A DNA stretch of 64,000 nt from Schizophyllum amplum (lineage: Eukaryota; Basidiomycota; Agaricomycetes; Agaricales; Schizophyllaceae), in NCBI GenBank assembly GCA_007026445.1, contig VDMD01000027.1, forward strand, positions 310,001 to 374,000. Direction: 5' to 3'. How positions within the stretch are numbered: the first letter of the stretch is position 1; every line of letters begins with the position of its first letter. Below, piece by piece: positions 53,332-64,000 of this stretch. A model generated the notes under the pieces. It saw only the letters and a program-made list of their open reading frames with translations, made no database searches and was not told where the DNA came from. Both the position numbers and the translations under genes were made by a program.

Positions 53332-55783
53332 TTACTGGGTCCTTCCACCTTCATAACGATACTCGTACTGAGTGGTATTGCGTATCATGGTCACCGCTTC
53401 TTCAGCGCGTGGCCTAAATACGCATTTGAAGTGCTTCGGTGACCTTTACATCAAGCGATAGTCAGCTGGTTATAGCTTCGAGAGATGATGAGGCACACGT
53501 ACAGAATTATGCCCTCCTGCCTATAATGGTGTCGCGACCCAGTTATCGACTCGTACGCGTCATTTGCTCTCTCAATGTTAAACACGCGCAGGATAGATGC
53601 AATGGTGATCCAGGTAGAGGCGTACCCCAAATGGCGCCCGGGGCAAACACGGCGTCCGAACTGAACGGTGAGATTAGCAAACGTCATCGAGTATGCCGAC
53701 GACCCCACGCCAAAATTCACTCACCCCGAAGACTATCTTGCTGGGGTCGCGCACGGCGGGATCGAGCTTGCCCTCAACAGTCAAAAAGCGCTCTGGTTTA
53801 AACGTATAGGAGTCGGGGTAAACGGTCTGTTGGCAGTCAGATGCGCGCAACACTTAGATATTGGAGGTGTAGATCAACCTCATCGTGCACCATCGACCTG
53901 TTAGTGTGTTAGCAGGAACGATGGCGGTAGGCAATGAAGACCACTGCGGCCAATGGTGACACGCGTGAACGTACCATATGTTCGCAAACACAAGTGAGTT
54001 TCTCGGGATGGTGTAGCCTTCATAATCATCGGGCTCCGTGCCGGTGTAGAAGTGCGGGACACCCTGCGCAAGTTCCTCGTTAACTATAGTCATACGGCGA
54101 AAGTAGAAGAGACTGCAGAAGTGTTCACTCACCATCGGCGCTACCGGCACCCAGCGCAGGGTCTCGCGTACGACGGCCGTGACGAATGGCAGTCGGTCCT
54201 CGTGTGTAAAATCAGGCAGTTGACCAGGCGCTAGCACGGCATCCAGCTCCTCCTGCGCGCGCTCTTGTATAGCGGGGTTGTTAAGCACGGCGATAGTGAA
54301 ATTCAGGACCGTAACGACAGTCTATGACAAAAGTCAGAGGTGAGTTCACCTGGACTCTCGCACCAGGACGCACTGTGTCTGCCCCGGCAAGGTACATGGT
54401 TGCTGCTGCGTCTCGAATTACGCTGTCATTGACGCCTTTCGCAAGTGCTATGGAGGTAAACGATGGTGTTAATGAAGAATTTGCGGCCTAGCGCGATTGA
54501 GGTTTGGATGAGCACTATCTCACTCGGTCAGCAGAGATCGCATACCATGCGTCGCTTGACGTCGTAGAATGGCCGATTCACTGCCTCCTGGGACAGGTCG
54601 CTCCATTCACGCGCCTGGCGTTTGAAGCCTGCGCCTATAGTATCGAAATGAACGACTGATTGATCAAGCAGAGGCTCGCCCGAACTCACCTAGCATCCAC
54701 ATCGGCAAGTACTTCAGCGCCGGAATACTGTTCACGAGAAATGCGGGCGTCGCGACGCTGGTAGCGATGCGTACGGCCGTTCTCGCCTCCCTGATGTGCG
54801 GGTCGTCGTTCGCTTTGATGTCAACCCCGTATGTGGCGCGAAGTATGACCATGCCGGCCATACTAATGAGCGAGAGGTTCGACAGGCAAATCATATGCGG
54901 ATAGCCATTGATGTAAAGAGAGTAGTGATGCAATTAGGTTAGAGGTCAGGAAGACCATGAATCGTAGGATAAACGTACCACTGAAGTTCTGTCTCTAGAT
55001 CGTTCTCCCCTACTTCAAGCATTGCGCGAAGGAAGGCGTGCGCGGCACGAAGCTCGCTGGGGCGAAAGAACGTGGCGGCGGTCGGGTGCATCGCCTCGTG
55101 AATGAGCCGGCGGCGGGCGCGCCTGAAAACAGGTAAAGGTCATTATAAGAACGATCAGGAGGATCTCCGCCAACGCACCATTCTTCTCCTGCGGGAAATA
55201 CCATGAAAAATAGCGCCTCTAACGAGGCATAAGGCATGCAGAGCTCACCGTACGGCTTCAGCCCAACGTTAAAATCTTGTCCGGAGAGATCGGCCATCGC
55301 AAGACTAGGACTGAGAGTGCCGGTCACCGCATTGGTATCATGTTCGTCCGACAGGCACAGCACGCCACTATGCCGCCCCAGTACAGCCAAACCTGGGAGC
55401 GAAGCAGCACATACCGACTCGAGTACACTTTTGAGCGCTTCTCCATCAGCTCGACAGCGGCATCGTATGTGTCCAGTACAATGATCGACTGCCCGGCAAC
55501 GTCAAAATGGAGAATATCCGTGTCTATAATAAAGGCTGTCAGGATATCGGAGGGCTTTAACGCTGATGCAGCCCGGCGGTCCACGGCACTTACCGAGCGC
55601 CTTCGCCCACTTTGTGTAGCTTTCCCACTCGAAGCTGCTTGGCATATCGAGCATGGTCCCGATGAGGGGAAGCTTTCGCGGCCCGGGCGGTAGAGGGATC
55701 GATCTCCGACGACGAGCATAGATGTAGACGGCAGCGCCAAAGAGGGCCATTAGAGAGGCAAAAGAGCTGACGTTGTAAGTCAT
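53332..55783 (-). CDS. Cytochrome P450 monooxygenase, tandem copy 1
   Basis: Heme-thiolate monooxygenase anchored in the ER membrane. Start MTYNVSSFASLMALFG at 55,783 leads a membrane anchor, then ARRRRSIPLPPGPRKLPLIG. About a dozen short introns split the gene. Ordered landmarks: SFEWESYTKWAKALG, DILHFDVAGQSIIVLDTYDA, RARRRLIHEAMHPTAATFFR, the I-helix region MYLAGADT, the K-helix ETLRWVPVAP, PDSYTFKPERFL and the heme loop FGRRVCPGRHLGY, whose cysteine binds heme. A last small exon gives SPKHFKCVFRPRAEEAV and the stop at 53,332. TATAAAA at 55,839-55,845 excludes the upstream in-frame ATG at 55,837. About 0.8 kb from a close paralogue in the same orientation. Related to proteins often annotated as O-methylsterigmatocystin oxidoreductase; the substrate is unknown. 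Confidence 0.88.
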
Positions 55784-55838
55784 CTTGAGCGGGTGAGATA
55801 AGGCAGGCAAGTTGGCGTGCGTACCTTCTGCGGTCACA

Positions 55839-55845
55839 TTTTATA
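55839..55845 (-). promoter_or_regulatory. Putative TATA box of P450 copy 1
   Basis: TATAAAA on the minus strand, about 60 nt upstream of the start at 55,783. The in-frame ATG at 55,837 overlaps its edge and is therefore unlikely to be used. Confidence 0.5.
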
Positions 55846-56578
55846 CGCGAGAGCAGTGCGTCTCCGTCATCGTCTGGGGGTAATGAGAGAGGTCTCAGTA
55901 TGCGGAGAGTCGAAAGTTGCGCGAGGACTGCGGGATAACAGTCCCGCGACATTCTGAGGCTATGTACAGGCCTATAGAAGTGCGCAATAGGCTGGATATA
56001 GGCATGTGAGGCAGGCTGACGCTACGTGGATTGAACAGAACGGTGGCCGCTTCCCGAGAAAGAAGGCCTCTCAAGAGATAACTGGGAAGGAGCATGCGCA
56101 GTGACCATTCAGTAAATTGAAAGCCACATCCGCTGACCTGGATATTGATACTCTGTATTTAGTCACTATTCACTTCAAGCCTTCCGGTCTCACACACCCG
56201 GATGGTCACACATGCGTCTAATGAAGATAAACCGTCATCATTGCCACTGAGAATCCCAGGCGCGGCCTTTGGCAGTGGCCACCGTGGCTACAGAGTCAAT
56301 GGCACACCCAGAAGTGTTGTTCAATGACGGTGTCGGCAGAAAGTGGCGGAGAACTTCGATGGTACTATGAAGTAGCGGTCGATAACGAGTGGACGTCCGA
56401 CTCCCAATGTCGACTTTGCGGCGATCGGTTCACGTGACTGGAGCGTTGGGACACACCGCGATCAACAACGCCAAACAGCTGAGCATGATACTCGCGAACG
56501 GAAACTCTGCGCTTCGGAGACGGCTCTTGGCTCGGATACAGTCGTAATATGCCTGGGTCTGACTATGATGCCTCGATA
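55846..56578. other. Intergenic region between tandem P450s
   Basis: No gene recognised; promoter of copy 1 and 3' flank of copy 2. Confidence 0.6.
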
Positions 56579-59062
56579 TCACAGATACTCGTAGTTCTCC
56601 GTGTTGCGTATCAGATTCGCCGCTTCCTCTGAGCGAGGTACATAGATGCATTGGAAGTGCTTCGGCGATCTGTTACGGCCAGTCAGACTTTGACAGAATA
56701 AAGAAGGCAACGGTGCATGAAGTCAAATCGCATCCGAAAAGAGTAGAAGGTGAAGATCACATACAAAACCAACCCAGAGACCCACTCCCTCGCAGGCTCG
56801 ATGATTGATCCGTCCGCGCGAGTGGCCTTTTCGATGTTAAACACGCGCAGAACAGAGGCGATAGTGATCCAAACGGAGTCGTACGCCAGGTTGCGCCCGG
56901 GGCAAATTCGACGGCCGAACTGGGCTGGGGCGTCAGCATATGCAGGATTGAAGCAGGAGCACAAAGTGCACAAGAGAGGGCGCGGGCGGGAGGTGCGGAG
57001 AAGCGAATCTAGGTTAGAAAGCAGCACAACCAAGCCTTTCACTCACCCCGAAGACGAACTTGCGAGGATCGCGCACGTCGGTGTCGAGTTCGCCCTCGGA
57101 CGTCAAGAACCGCTCGGGTCTGAACGTGTACGAGTCCGGGTAGACTGTCTGTCAACTGTTAGATTATATCGCTCGAGCCAAGTCTCTAACTAACCTCGTC
57201 GTGTACCATTGACCTACTAGAGATGGGCGAAAATCAGAGCATATCACTTGACAGAGAAGCGCACCAAACGTTAGGCACAACGATCGAGCCTGCGGGAATG
57301 GTATATCCTTCATATATATCGGCCTCCATGCCGTTGTATGAGTGCACAACCGCCTGTAGATAGCTTGCAGTCAGTTTCTCGCAATCATCCATCCTGATAT
57401 TTGATGTTCTTGAATGCATCCAGGCCTCGCGAAGGCACTCGATCCTCGCTTCAGAGATATAGTAGTAAAAACCCGATACACTTACCACTGGCGCCACGGG
57501 CATCCAGCGCAGCGTCTCGAGCACGATTGCTGTGACGAACGGCAGCTGGTTCTCCTGAGTGAAGTCTGGAAGCTGCCCGGGTGCCAGTATCGCGTCCAAC
57601 TCCACCTGCGCGCGCGTCTGGAGCTCGGGTCGGTCGAGCATGGCGAGCGTAAAGTTGAGCAGCGTGACGGCGGTCTGTTAACAGATAAATCTCACGAATC
57701 CGCCGAGCAAGGACTACCTGCAGATCAAGATACTCACTGTATCCGCGCCAGCCAGGTACATAGTTGCCGCTGCGTCGCGTATGACTGCATCGTCGACGCC
57801 TTTCTCCAGCGCGATGGATGTGAAGGAGGGGTTTACAGGCATCCCGTTCGCCTAGCGTGGTGCGAGGGTGTGAGCGCGTCGCCCAAGAGAAAATATAACG
57901 ATGAATTTGTCTGCGAGTTGTAGACGGCACGTACCGTGCTATCCTTTACTCGATTAAACGGCCGGTCAACCACCTTCCTCGCAAGACCATGCCACTCGCG
58001 TGCTTGTCGCTGGAAGCCAGCCCCTGTTACACCATGGTTGATATCTCCAGTGCGGATAGGCTCGCTCAACGCCACTACTCACCCGGCATCCACTCCGGCA
58101 CATACTTGAGGGCCGGTAAGCTATTGACGAAAAACGCGCCCGGTGTCGCGACGGCAATCAAGGTATGCGCAGCCGCGCGCGCGGCCGTGACGTTGGGGTC
58201 ATCTTTAGAGGTGATGTCGAGCCCGTATGCGACGCGCAGGATGACAATTCCGGCCATGCTGAGTACTTAGGGTGAGTGGCTCAAGTCGCGAAAGAGCGAG
58301 ACAGGCACGAACTACCGCACTTCAGACTCCAGATCACCCGCTCCCGCGCTAAGCATGGCGCGGAGGAACGTATGTGCGGCCCGCAACTCGATAGGGCGGA
58401 AGCGTGCAGACGCGCTCGCGTGCAGCAACCCGTGGGTGAGCCGACGACGGGCGCGCCTGTATCAGTCGCTCAGCAAGCAGTGAGGATAAGGCGGAGGTAT
58501 TGACGTACCAGTGCTCGCCTGCAATCAACATGATCAAATATGTTCCTTATTTTCTAGATGTTCTGCTTACCATACGGTGAGAGCCCGAAGCTGAAATCTA
58601 ACCCGACAAGGTCCATGGCCATTGTGAGATGCGGCCTGCGTAGGGGCGAATCAGGGATTGTTCTGCCAGTGCACGGACAGATGCTACCCACCGGCTGGAG
58701 TACACTTTAGACCGCTTTTCCAGTAGATCGACGCATGCCTCATACGTATCGAGTACTATGATCGATTGACCGGCAGCATCCAGGTGAATGATGTTCGTCT
58801 CTAGTCGCAGGATGTTAGCTCACTGGAAGGTGACACTTCTGGAGGTGTCGTCTTTGGACAACTCACCAAGCTCTCTCGCCCACTCCATGTACCTCTCCCA
58901 CTCGAAGGTAGTCGGTATGTCGAACAGGTTTCCCACTATGGGGAGCTTGCGAGGCCCGGGCGGCAGATGGAGCGAGCGACGCCGTCGAGCATAGAAACGG
59001 TGAAGTGCAACAGAGCATAAGAGGGCCAGAAGAACGATAGAAAGTCTGTCGGTCAAAGACAT
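56579..59062 (-). CDS. Cytochrome P450 monooxygenase, tandem copy 2
   Basis: Close paralogue of copy 1 with the same exon pattern. The start MSLTDRLSIVLLALLCSV at 59,062 forms the membrane anchor, then LPPGPRKLPIVGNLFDIPTT and FEWERYMEWARELGE. Further landmarks: LDAAGQSIIVLDTYEA, RARRRLTHGLLHASASARFR, YLAGADT in the I-helix, ETLRWMPVAP, DSYTFRPERFL and heme loop FGRRICPGRNLAYDSVW with the heme-ligating cysteine. The last exon, after a roughly 90-nt intron, reads SPKHFQCIYVPRSEEAANLI and ends at 56,579. The frame appears intact throughout. A TATA-like CATATATTG lies about 75-80 nt upstream. Substrate unknown. Confidence 0.88.
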
Positions 59063-59808
59063 CGTCAGCGAGGCTGTCGAAGGCGACATTGGTGGACGTA
59101 CCTGGAGCAAACGCTGCTTTTGTATCCGGGTGCAATATATGCCCGTCATCGTTGGGCTTCGCGCAGGAGATACAGTGGAAGAACTTACCTTGTCATGCGA
59201 TGGTTGTGCAATCCCCAAACCCTACGTGCGCTTGGCGACCTTCCGGCACCTCCGAAGTGTCCACTGACCGCCTCAAGACTGACCACTACTATGGTGACAT
59301 CTGACGCTCTCTGCTTACATGCTCGCAGGCGGGTCTCAATAGGATGCACAATCTACCCGAAAGGACACTGGCCTATAGCGGATGACGCGTCACGCGTTTG
59401 GCACGCTCGCAGATTGGGTTGCTCCGGCGTTCACTTTCGTCAAGGCGGGGGCTGAGATGAAGCAAGGATGAAGTCAACTGGAGCGGGCAGTACAGATCAC
59501 ATGTACACAAGAAGGAGGTTGGGGACGTGTCGTCAGACGAAGGCCATGGGCCAAGGGCACAGCAAGGATATCCAGGGCCTGGACGAGGGATATGGGACGA
59601 CGAGGGTCATGGGCGGGATGAGGGCAGAGCCATGGATGTTCAACGACAGACGTAGCTGGATTCAAGCACGGACTACCGGACCGAAGACGTCTGCGCGGCG
59701 CGCGCCCTTCCCCTTCCTCCTTCCCCCATCTCCCTTCGCCGTCGCTATCGCGTCCTCCCCCCGTCCCCCCATCCCCTTTCCTCTCTTCCTTGCCCTCCCT
59801 TTCCTTGC
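59063..59808. other. Intergenic region upstream of P450 copy 2
   Basis: No gene seen. The distal part begins a long C/T-rich tract (about 59,700-59,960). Confidence 0.5.
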
Positions 59809-60549
59809 TTGCCCTCCCATCCTTCCCCCGTCTTCCCACCATCCCTGCCCTTCTTGGTATTCCACCCCCCTGCCTTCTGTATGGTTGATTCTCCCCACTG
59901 CGGTCCCCTTACCCCCCACCCCCTCATCCCCTGCCTTTCCCTCCCCTCTGACCATTTCCCTCCCCGCGTCGCAAGATACATCTTCGTCCCATTCACCTTC
60001 ATCGCCAGCATGATTTACCGCGGCGCGCGCCTCGTCGTCCTCGCCGCGCGCCAGGTCGCCATCTGGATCGTATGGCTCGGCTTCTACGTGCGCTTCGGCC
60101 GCCTCGGCTTCGACTACCTGCTCGATGGGTGGGACTGGGTGTGGGAAGCAGCGTGGCGCGTGGGGTACTTCTTCGGAGAGATGGAACGGGAGGAGAAGAC
60201 GCCGACGCAGGCGGAGAACGCGGCGGCGGCTGCAGCATCGGAGGAGCAGGACGACGATGAGATGCCGGATCTGGAACCCGAAGAGCCGAGGCGAGGGAGC
60301 ATGGGGGCGGGCTGGCGCGGATCGAAGAAGCGGCCAGGGAAGGGCAGGCAGTCGTTGTCTGCTTTGTTGATGCGTCGTCCTCCTCGACGAATAACAATGA
60401 GATTTGTAAGCATCAGTCATCTGCCCTGGACGGAACATCTTCTGAGACAAGCGCTTTGGTATAGGACACCAGCCTGGAGCGAGGAAGGGCCTGATCTCAT
60501 GTCCCCGCCCAGGTCATCATGTTCGTTGATCAAGGCAGGTGTTAGCTGA
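59809..60549 (+). CDS. Hypothetical small membrane-associated protein
   Basis: I do not recognise a family. The open frame of 246 codons starts within a strongly pyrimidine-rich tract that encodes a proline/serine-rich head of doubtful reality. The part from about codon 60 looks genuinely protein-like: YIFVPFTFIASMIYRGARLV, VLAARQVAIWIVWLGFYVRF (a probable membrane segment), LLDGWDWVWEAAWRVGYFFG, then an acidic, low-complexity region (ASEEQDDDEMPDLEPEEP) and a basic tail. The true start may be the ATG at about 60,010 (MIYRGARL) or lie in an unrecognised upstream exon. Confidence 0.45.
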   Translation: MPSHPSPVFPPSLPFLVFHPPAFCMVDSPHCGPLTPHPLIPCLSLPSDHFPPRVARYIFVPFTFIASMIYRGARLVVLAARQVAIWIVWLGFYVRFGRLGFDYLLDGWDWVWEAAWRVGYFFGEMEREEKTPTQAENAAAAAASEEQDDDEMPDLEPEEPRRGSMGAGWRGSKKRPGKGRQSLSALLMRRPPRRITMRFVSISHLPWTEHLLRQALWYRTPAWSEEGPDLMSPPRSSCSLIKAGVS

Positions 60550-60808
60550 GAGAGCGAAATCGCAGCATCTGTCACTTTCACGTCTGAACGCAAGTCATGC
60601 AGCCGACTCAATTGCAAGGATCAATACGCGGACGTTCATGGTGCATCAATAAGCGCCCCTTGTCGGTGTGAGTTCGATTTTCAGATACAGTGTGTGCCTC
60701 TCAAGAAGCTCGACGAGCACACCGCGCCGACTTCTACGTGATGTCGGTGTTAGCGAGGCGGAATCTTCGCTATATAGCACTCGCAAGGGCATTCCCCCTC
60801 ATAGTATC

Positions 60809-62224
60809 ATGCCCGTGAAGGTGACAAAGATGAACAGTGCCCTTCGTCGCCCTTATCACGACGCTGCCGTGTACGAAGCCATGATCGCACTCGCATACGG
60901 TACGTCGCAAGCTTCTCCGGACACAACCGCCTGACGACGGTCCACAGGCCTTCATGCCACGTTGTACGTAGCGGCCCTCTCAGCACTCGCGTACGTGCAT
61001 GCTGCGCTCTTGCAGACGACTCTGACCGCTCTATTCCTCGTAGTAGGCACACCTCAAAGCGCACCTACTTCCTCCCTGTCACGATTACCATGATGTTCCT
61101 CTCGTCCACTGCATACTTCGCCATCAACTCTAGCTTCCAAGTCTACACCATGCTAGCCATCTCTCGCCCCATGGACATTCTCGCATTCACAGCGCGCGCC
61201 TCCGCCCCCTTGACGGCGGTGGCTAGAATTAATGTACGTGTGCTCCTTTGAGAGATCATCACCATGCTGAAATTTGCGCCACAGCATATTCTCTCCGATG
61301 CCATCGTTACCTGGCGGGCATGGATTCTCTGGCCGGGAAATCGCCCAGTCATGTATGCGCTCGCGCTCGCGCTCTTTCTTACGACAGGTAGGTGATCCCG
61401 TCTCGGCACACGACAGACTGATCAACACTAAGGACTGCCCGTGTAAGTCGGCGGCTTCAGCGAGTTCGGATACACCTACGTGAAATACGGCCCGTTCTCT
61501 GCCACGTCGTCACTTCCAGATCGCACGGACAACATAATCCGCGTTTGTGCCAGCGCGCTCCTTGTAGTCCTCACGAACCTTTTCTCGACCACTCTTGTGA
61601 CTATAAAGGTCTGGTCAGTGCTTTGGTCAATATTTTTCCCAGTCTAGATCTGACATTGCCGACCGCTTCCTGCTTACGATATATTCAGGCAATACCGACG
61701 TGATGTCAAGTCCCACCTTGGGCACACGACACAGACGCGTGTGGAAAAGATCCTGCTTCTCCTAGCCGAGTCGGGCGTCATTTATAGTGCGATCTGGGTG
61801 AATAATGCATGACCCGAAATCACAAATGCGCTCACTATGATATTACAGCTTGCGTATCTTGCAGTCGGTTTTGCCAACGTCGATGTTTATGACGGTCACG
61901 ACTTGACTGTCGCAAGTGGTATGGGTGTCGTGATACCCTCCGTTGCGGTGATGCAGCCCGTTTATCCAGCCCGATTTATGGCTATTCTCATACCAACATA
62001 TCTAGGGAATTTATCCTACCCTCGTCGTTCTCATCTGTGCTCTGCAGCACTCGCCCACCCACCACATCGAGACCGTCGAGCTCAATGCGTCTATATGTGA
62101 CAGTGGCAGCACTCCCGCCTATGCACGGGCGATCCTAGGACCCGGGGAGGCGTTGATCTTCCATGTAACCGACAGCGCGGCAAGCACCGCCGGTCCCGTG
62201 GCGACAAGCGATAGTCGTTCTTGA
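60809..62224 (+). CDS. Seven-TM integral membrane protein, agaricomycete family
   Basis: Multi-pass membrane protein of a large mushroom-specific family with a GPCR-like layout; no function established. Spliced exons give MPVKVTKMNSALRRPYHDAA, YEAMIALAYG, LHATLYVAALSAL, FLPVTITMMFLSSTAYFAIN, then the family hallmark HILSDAIVTWRAWILWPGNR, further helices (MYALALALFLTTG, VVLTNLFSTTLVTIKVW), the basic loop QYRRDVKSHLG, and KILLLLAESGVIYSAIWV. The last exons include YLAVGFANV and YPTLVVLICALQHSPTHHIE. Introns are short GT-AG. The frame stays open to TGA at 62,224 when the last small intron near 61,960-62,010 is removed. Confidence 0.72.
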
Positions 62225-62932
62225 GCGCGCTCCCCGGACGCCGCCACGACGCCGACTTTTCTTTCCGCAAGAACTGACCACGAAGAGAAGCATTTCAAAT
62301 GTATTGAGTCTAACTGCAGCTGTACACAAATGCGAGATGTCTTCGCCAGTCTCACTTTAATGGAAGCAGCACGTCTGGTGGATCTCGCTCAATCAGCAGC
62401 ATAGCTCGCTCGTCAACTTTGACTGAGATCTCGCTTGCACCGCTCCGGCTTGACACCGACAGAGCCAGTGATGCGGCCCTGTGGAGATTGCGAAATTGAA
62501 CTTCCGGACGTTTGCGTCACGTGGCCGTGCGAGTGAGATCACGAGCTGCTCTCGTCTTTGCTTTCTAAGTTTCTTTTCTCTGGACACAACAACAATTCTT
62601 CTCCGATGTGCATCTGCACATCATCTTTCTGGATACGCCTTTCTTAAGATCCATGTCTTGTAGTACAGCATGCCCTGCAACCTACTCTATGACGAACGTC
62701 CGGAATCGAATGGCCTTCATCGCACTGGCCAGGCTGCACTCGCACAGCCCCAGGTTGACAATGCATGCGAAACTTGGACATGACTTTGAATTGAAGTGTT
62801 CTACGGTCTTGTAGAGATATCAGAGCCTCCTCACTGCCCCTTCGAACCACGCCCCGCACGACGTGGGCCTCAAGCAGAGCGAGAATTGCGGGAAACGCGA
62901 GGTGCGCGTCCTCGGCGGTCGTGCTCCCGGTA
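62225..62932. other. Intergenic region
   Basis: No gene recognised. Confidence 0.5.
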
Positions 62933-63320
62933 TCATGACAGCCCCTTCCCGTCCTCGCCGCTGTCCTCGCTGACGACCCGAGCGGCGTGGATGGCCGAGT
63001 ACCGGATCTTCCGCAGCTTAAGTTCGTCCCGGATTTGCGGCGCAATTGTGCGCCAGACGGGGTTGAGGGGCGTGTTGAGGGCGGAGTTGGGGGGCGTGTC
63101 GAGCACGAGGGTGGGCGGTCTTGACGGGGATCTTCTGGGAACGGCCGGTAGGACGAGAGAAGGTGTTCTCGGCAAACAAGCTGTTTTCGGCCCAGTCCGA
63201 GCAGTAGAGGACCTCGGTAGGGTCGGGGGCGATTCCGTGGTAGTGCATGAGTTTCTCGAACTCGGTGGGTAGTACTGGGGGATGACTACCGTCGCTCCCC
63301 TGCTCCCTCGCCGTCTCCAA
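62933..63320 (-). pseudogene. Fragment of a hypothetical basidiomycete protein
   Basis: Minus-strand frames read EFEKLMHYHGIAPDPTEVLY, YCSDWAENSLF and RPTGRSQKIPVKTAHP, and after a frame change TPLNPVWRTIAPQIRDELKL and YSAIHAARVVSEDSGEDGKG. The pieces look like one protein segment of a conserved type I cannot name, broken by a frame change near 63,120. Neither a clear start nor a complete domain is seen. Confidence 0.35.
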
Positions 63321-63436
63321 TGGCGCACTTGCTCACCACCTTCCGTGTTCACGACGGGTTCTGCACTCAAGCCCCAATTAATAGGATCTACTACGATACC
63401 AGGCTTGATATATAGGCGGCCTGAATAGGTCGGTAC

Positions 63437-64000
63437 TCAAGAGTCTATGCAATGTCGCGCGTACTCGTACTCCTCATAGACTGCATTCGGGAACAAGGTG
63501 CATATGTGGCGGTAACTCTGCTCGGGATAATAGAAGCTAACAATCTTCAAGCATCTCACCTGAAGAGACTCGCAAACGGGGGTGTCTTCCGCAAATTTAC
63601 CGCGCTCTAGATCTGCTAGCCGTTCCTGTACCACATTGCACACGCGTGCGCGCAAGCGACGGAGCCTTGAGCAACGCCTTGCGAGAGCGGTCAGCCCTGT
63701 CAGCGGGCACTTTGTCAGTTCGAGCTCCTCGAGAAGCGGCCAGCTGCGTGCCATCATTTCAACCTCAGCGGTGTTGAAAACCCTGTCGAGCTGGACAGCC
63801 TGCAGCCCGGAAAACGCAGCGAGAAGCGTGATGTCGGGCCCGATGTCCATTGTGTCCTCCATGTCTGACGTGTTGTCAAACACGCTATATGAAATGCGTA
63901 GCCGTTGCAACTGCGCTTTGTGGGATAGGGCTTCGAGCATCGCGACGGCATGGGCGGAGGAGTCCTCGCGGAAAATGATGGACAGTACTTCCAGCCTGGG
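63437..64000 (-). CDS. LRR/F-box-type protein, C-terminal part (runs off the window)
   Basis: Partial gene whose 5' part lies beyond position 64,000. The frame is open from the window edge (PRLEVLSIIFREDSSAHAVA) to the stop at 63,437. Leucine-rich repeats are visible: LEALSHKAQLQRLRISY, TLLAAFSGLQAVQLDRVF, MMARSWPLLEELELTKCPL, LTALARRCSRLRRLRARV. The C-terminus ends VYEEYEYARHCID. It resembles the LRR half of agaricomycete F-box proteins, but the F-box itself is not in view. Not closely related to copies A-G. Confidence 0.7.
   Translation of the reverse strand, partial: PRLEVLSIIFREDSSAHAVAMLEALSHKAQLQRLRISYSVFDNTSDMEDTMDIGPDITLLAAFSGLQAVQLDRVFNTAEVEMMARSWPLLEELELTKCPLTGLTALARRCSRLRRLRARVCNVVQERLADLERGKFAEDTPVCESLQVRCLKIVSFYYPEQSYRHICTLFPNAVYEEYEYARHCIDS

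Overview
The window is nuclear DNA from a filamentous basidiomycete, most likely a wood-inhabiting member of the Agaricomycetes. Genes are split by many 45-60 nt introns with GTRNGT donors and YAG acceptors. Gene families point the same way: AA3-type GMC oxidoreductase, tandem basidiomycete P450s, a C2H2 plus Zn2Cys6 regulator, F-box/leucine-rich proteins, a Clp1-like protein and a seven-TM family typical of mushrooms. I cannot name the species.

Layout. 0-4.2 kb: a GMC oxidoreductase pseudogene with a large internal deletion, then an intact nine-exon paralogue. 4.4-15.2 kb: a rearranged accessory block with a TIR element, an intact F-box-like gene (copy A), and a duplicated GDPD promoter and signal peptide joined to a scrambled GMC remnant and a P450 remnant. 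It continues with TFIIA-gamma (frame-broken), a Mutator-like element holding a nested MITE, an intact glycerophosphodiester phosphodiesterase gene, and F-box-like copy B. About 2.2 kb of this block (5.4-7.66 kb) is an inverted duplicate of 12.9-15.14 kb. 15.4-19.7 kb: F-box-like copy C and a classical coiled-coil F-box gene. 20-23.3 kb: gene-empty DNA with a foldback repeat and two MITEs. 23.8-31.4 kb: a dual zinc-finger regulator and a phosphotransferase-family gene. 31.4-36.2 kb: gene-poor DNA with a 966-bp TIR element. 36.4-38.6 kb: a decayed MFS transporter. 39.2-45.8 kb: F-box-like copies D, E, F and G. 46.3-53.1 kb: housekeeping or developmental genes (Clp1-like, cyclophilin, tRNA-Arg, an NFKBIL1/J-like protein, a Ser/Thr kinase). 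53.3-59.1 kb: two tandem P450s. 59.8-64 kb: a hypothetical gene, a seven-TM protein, a hypothetical fragment and the C-terminus of an LRR protein.

Two themes stand out. First, an F-box-like/leucine-rich family occurs seven times as two subfamilies that usually sit next to each other, scattered by inverted and tandem duplication among TIR elements; two copies (A and E) are intact. Second, about ten genes carry single-base frame breaks. Most look like the loss of one base from a short homopolymer, and they hit even the normally essential TFIIA-gamma. Many may therefore be assembly errors, so several genes called broken here could be functional. No operon-like pathway is evident. The closest to a functional grouping is the oxidative set (GMC, P450s), whose remnants also lie together at 7.7-8.3 kb.
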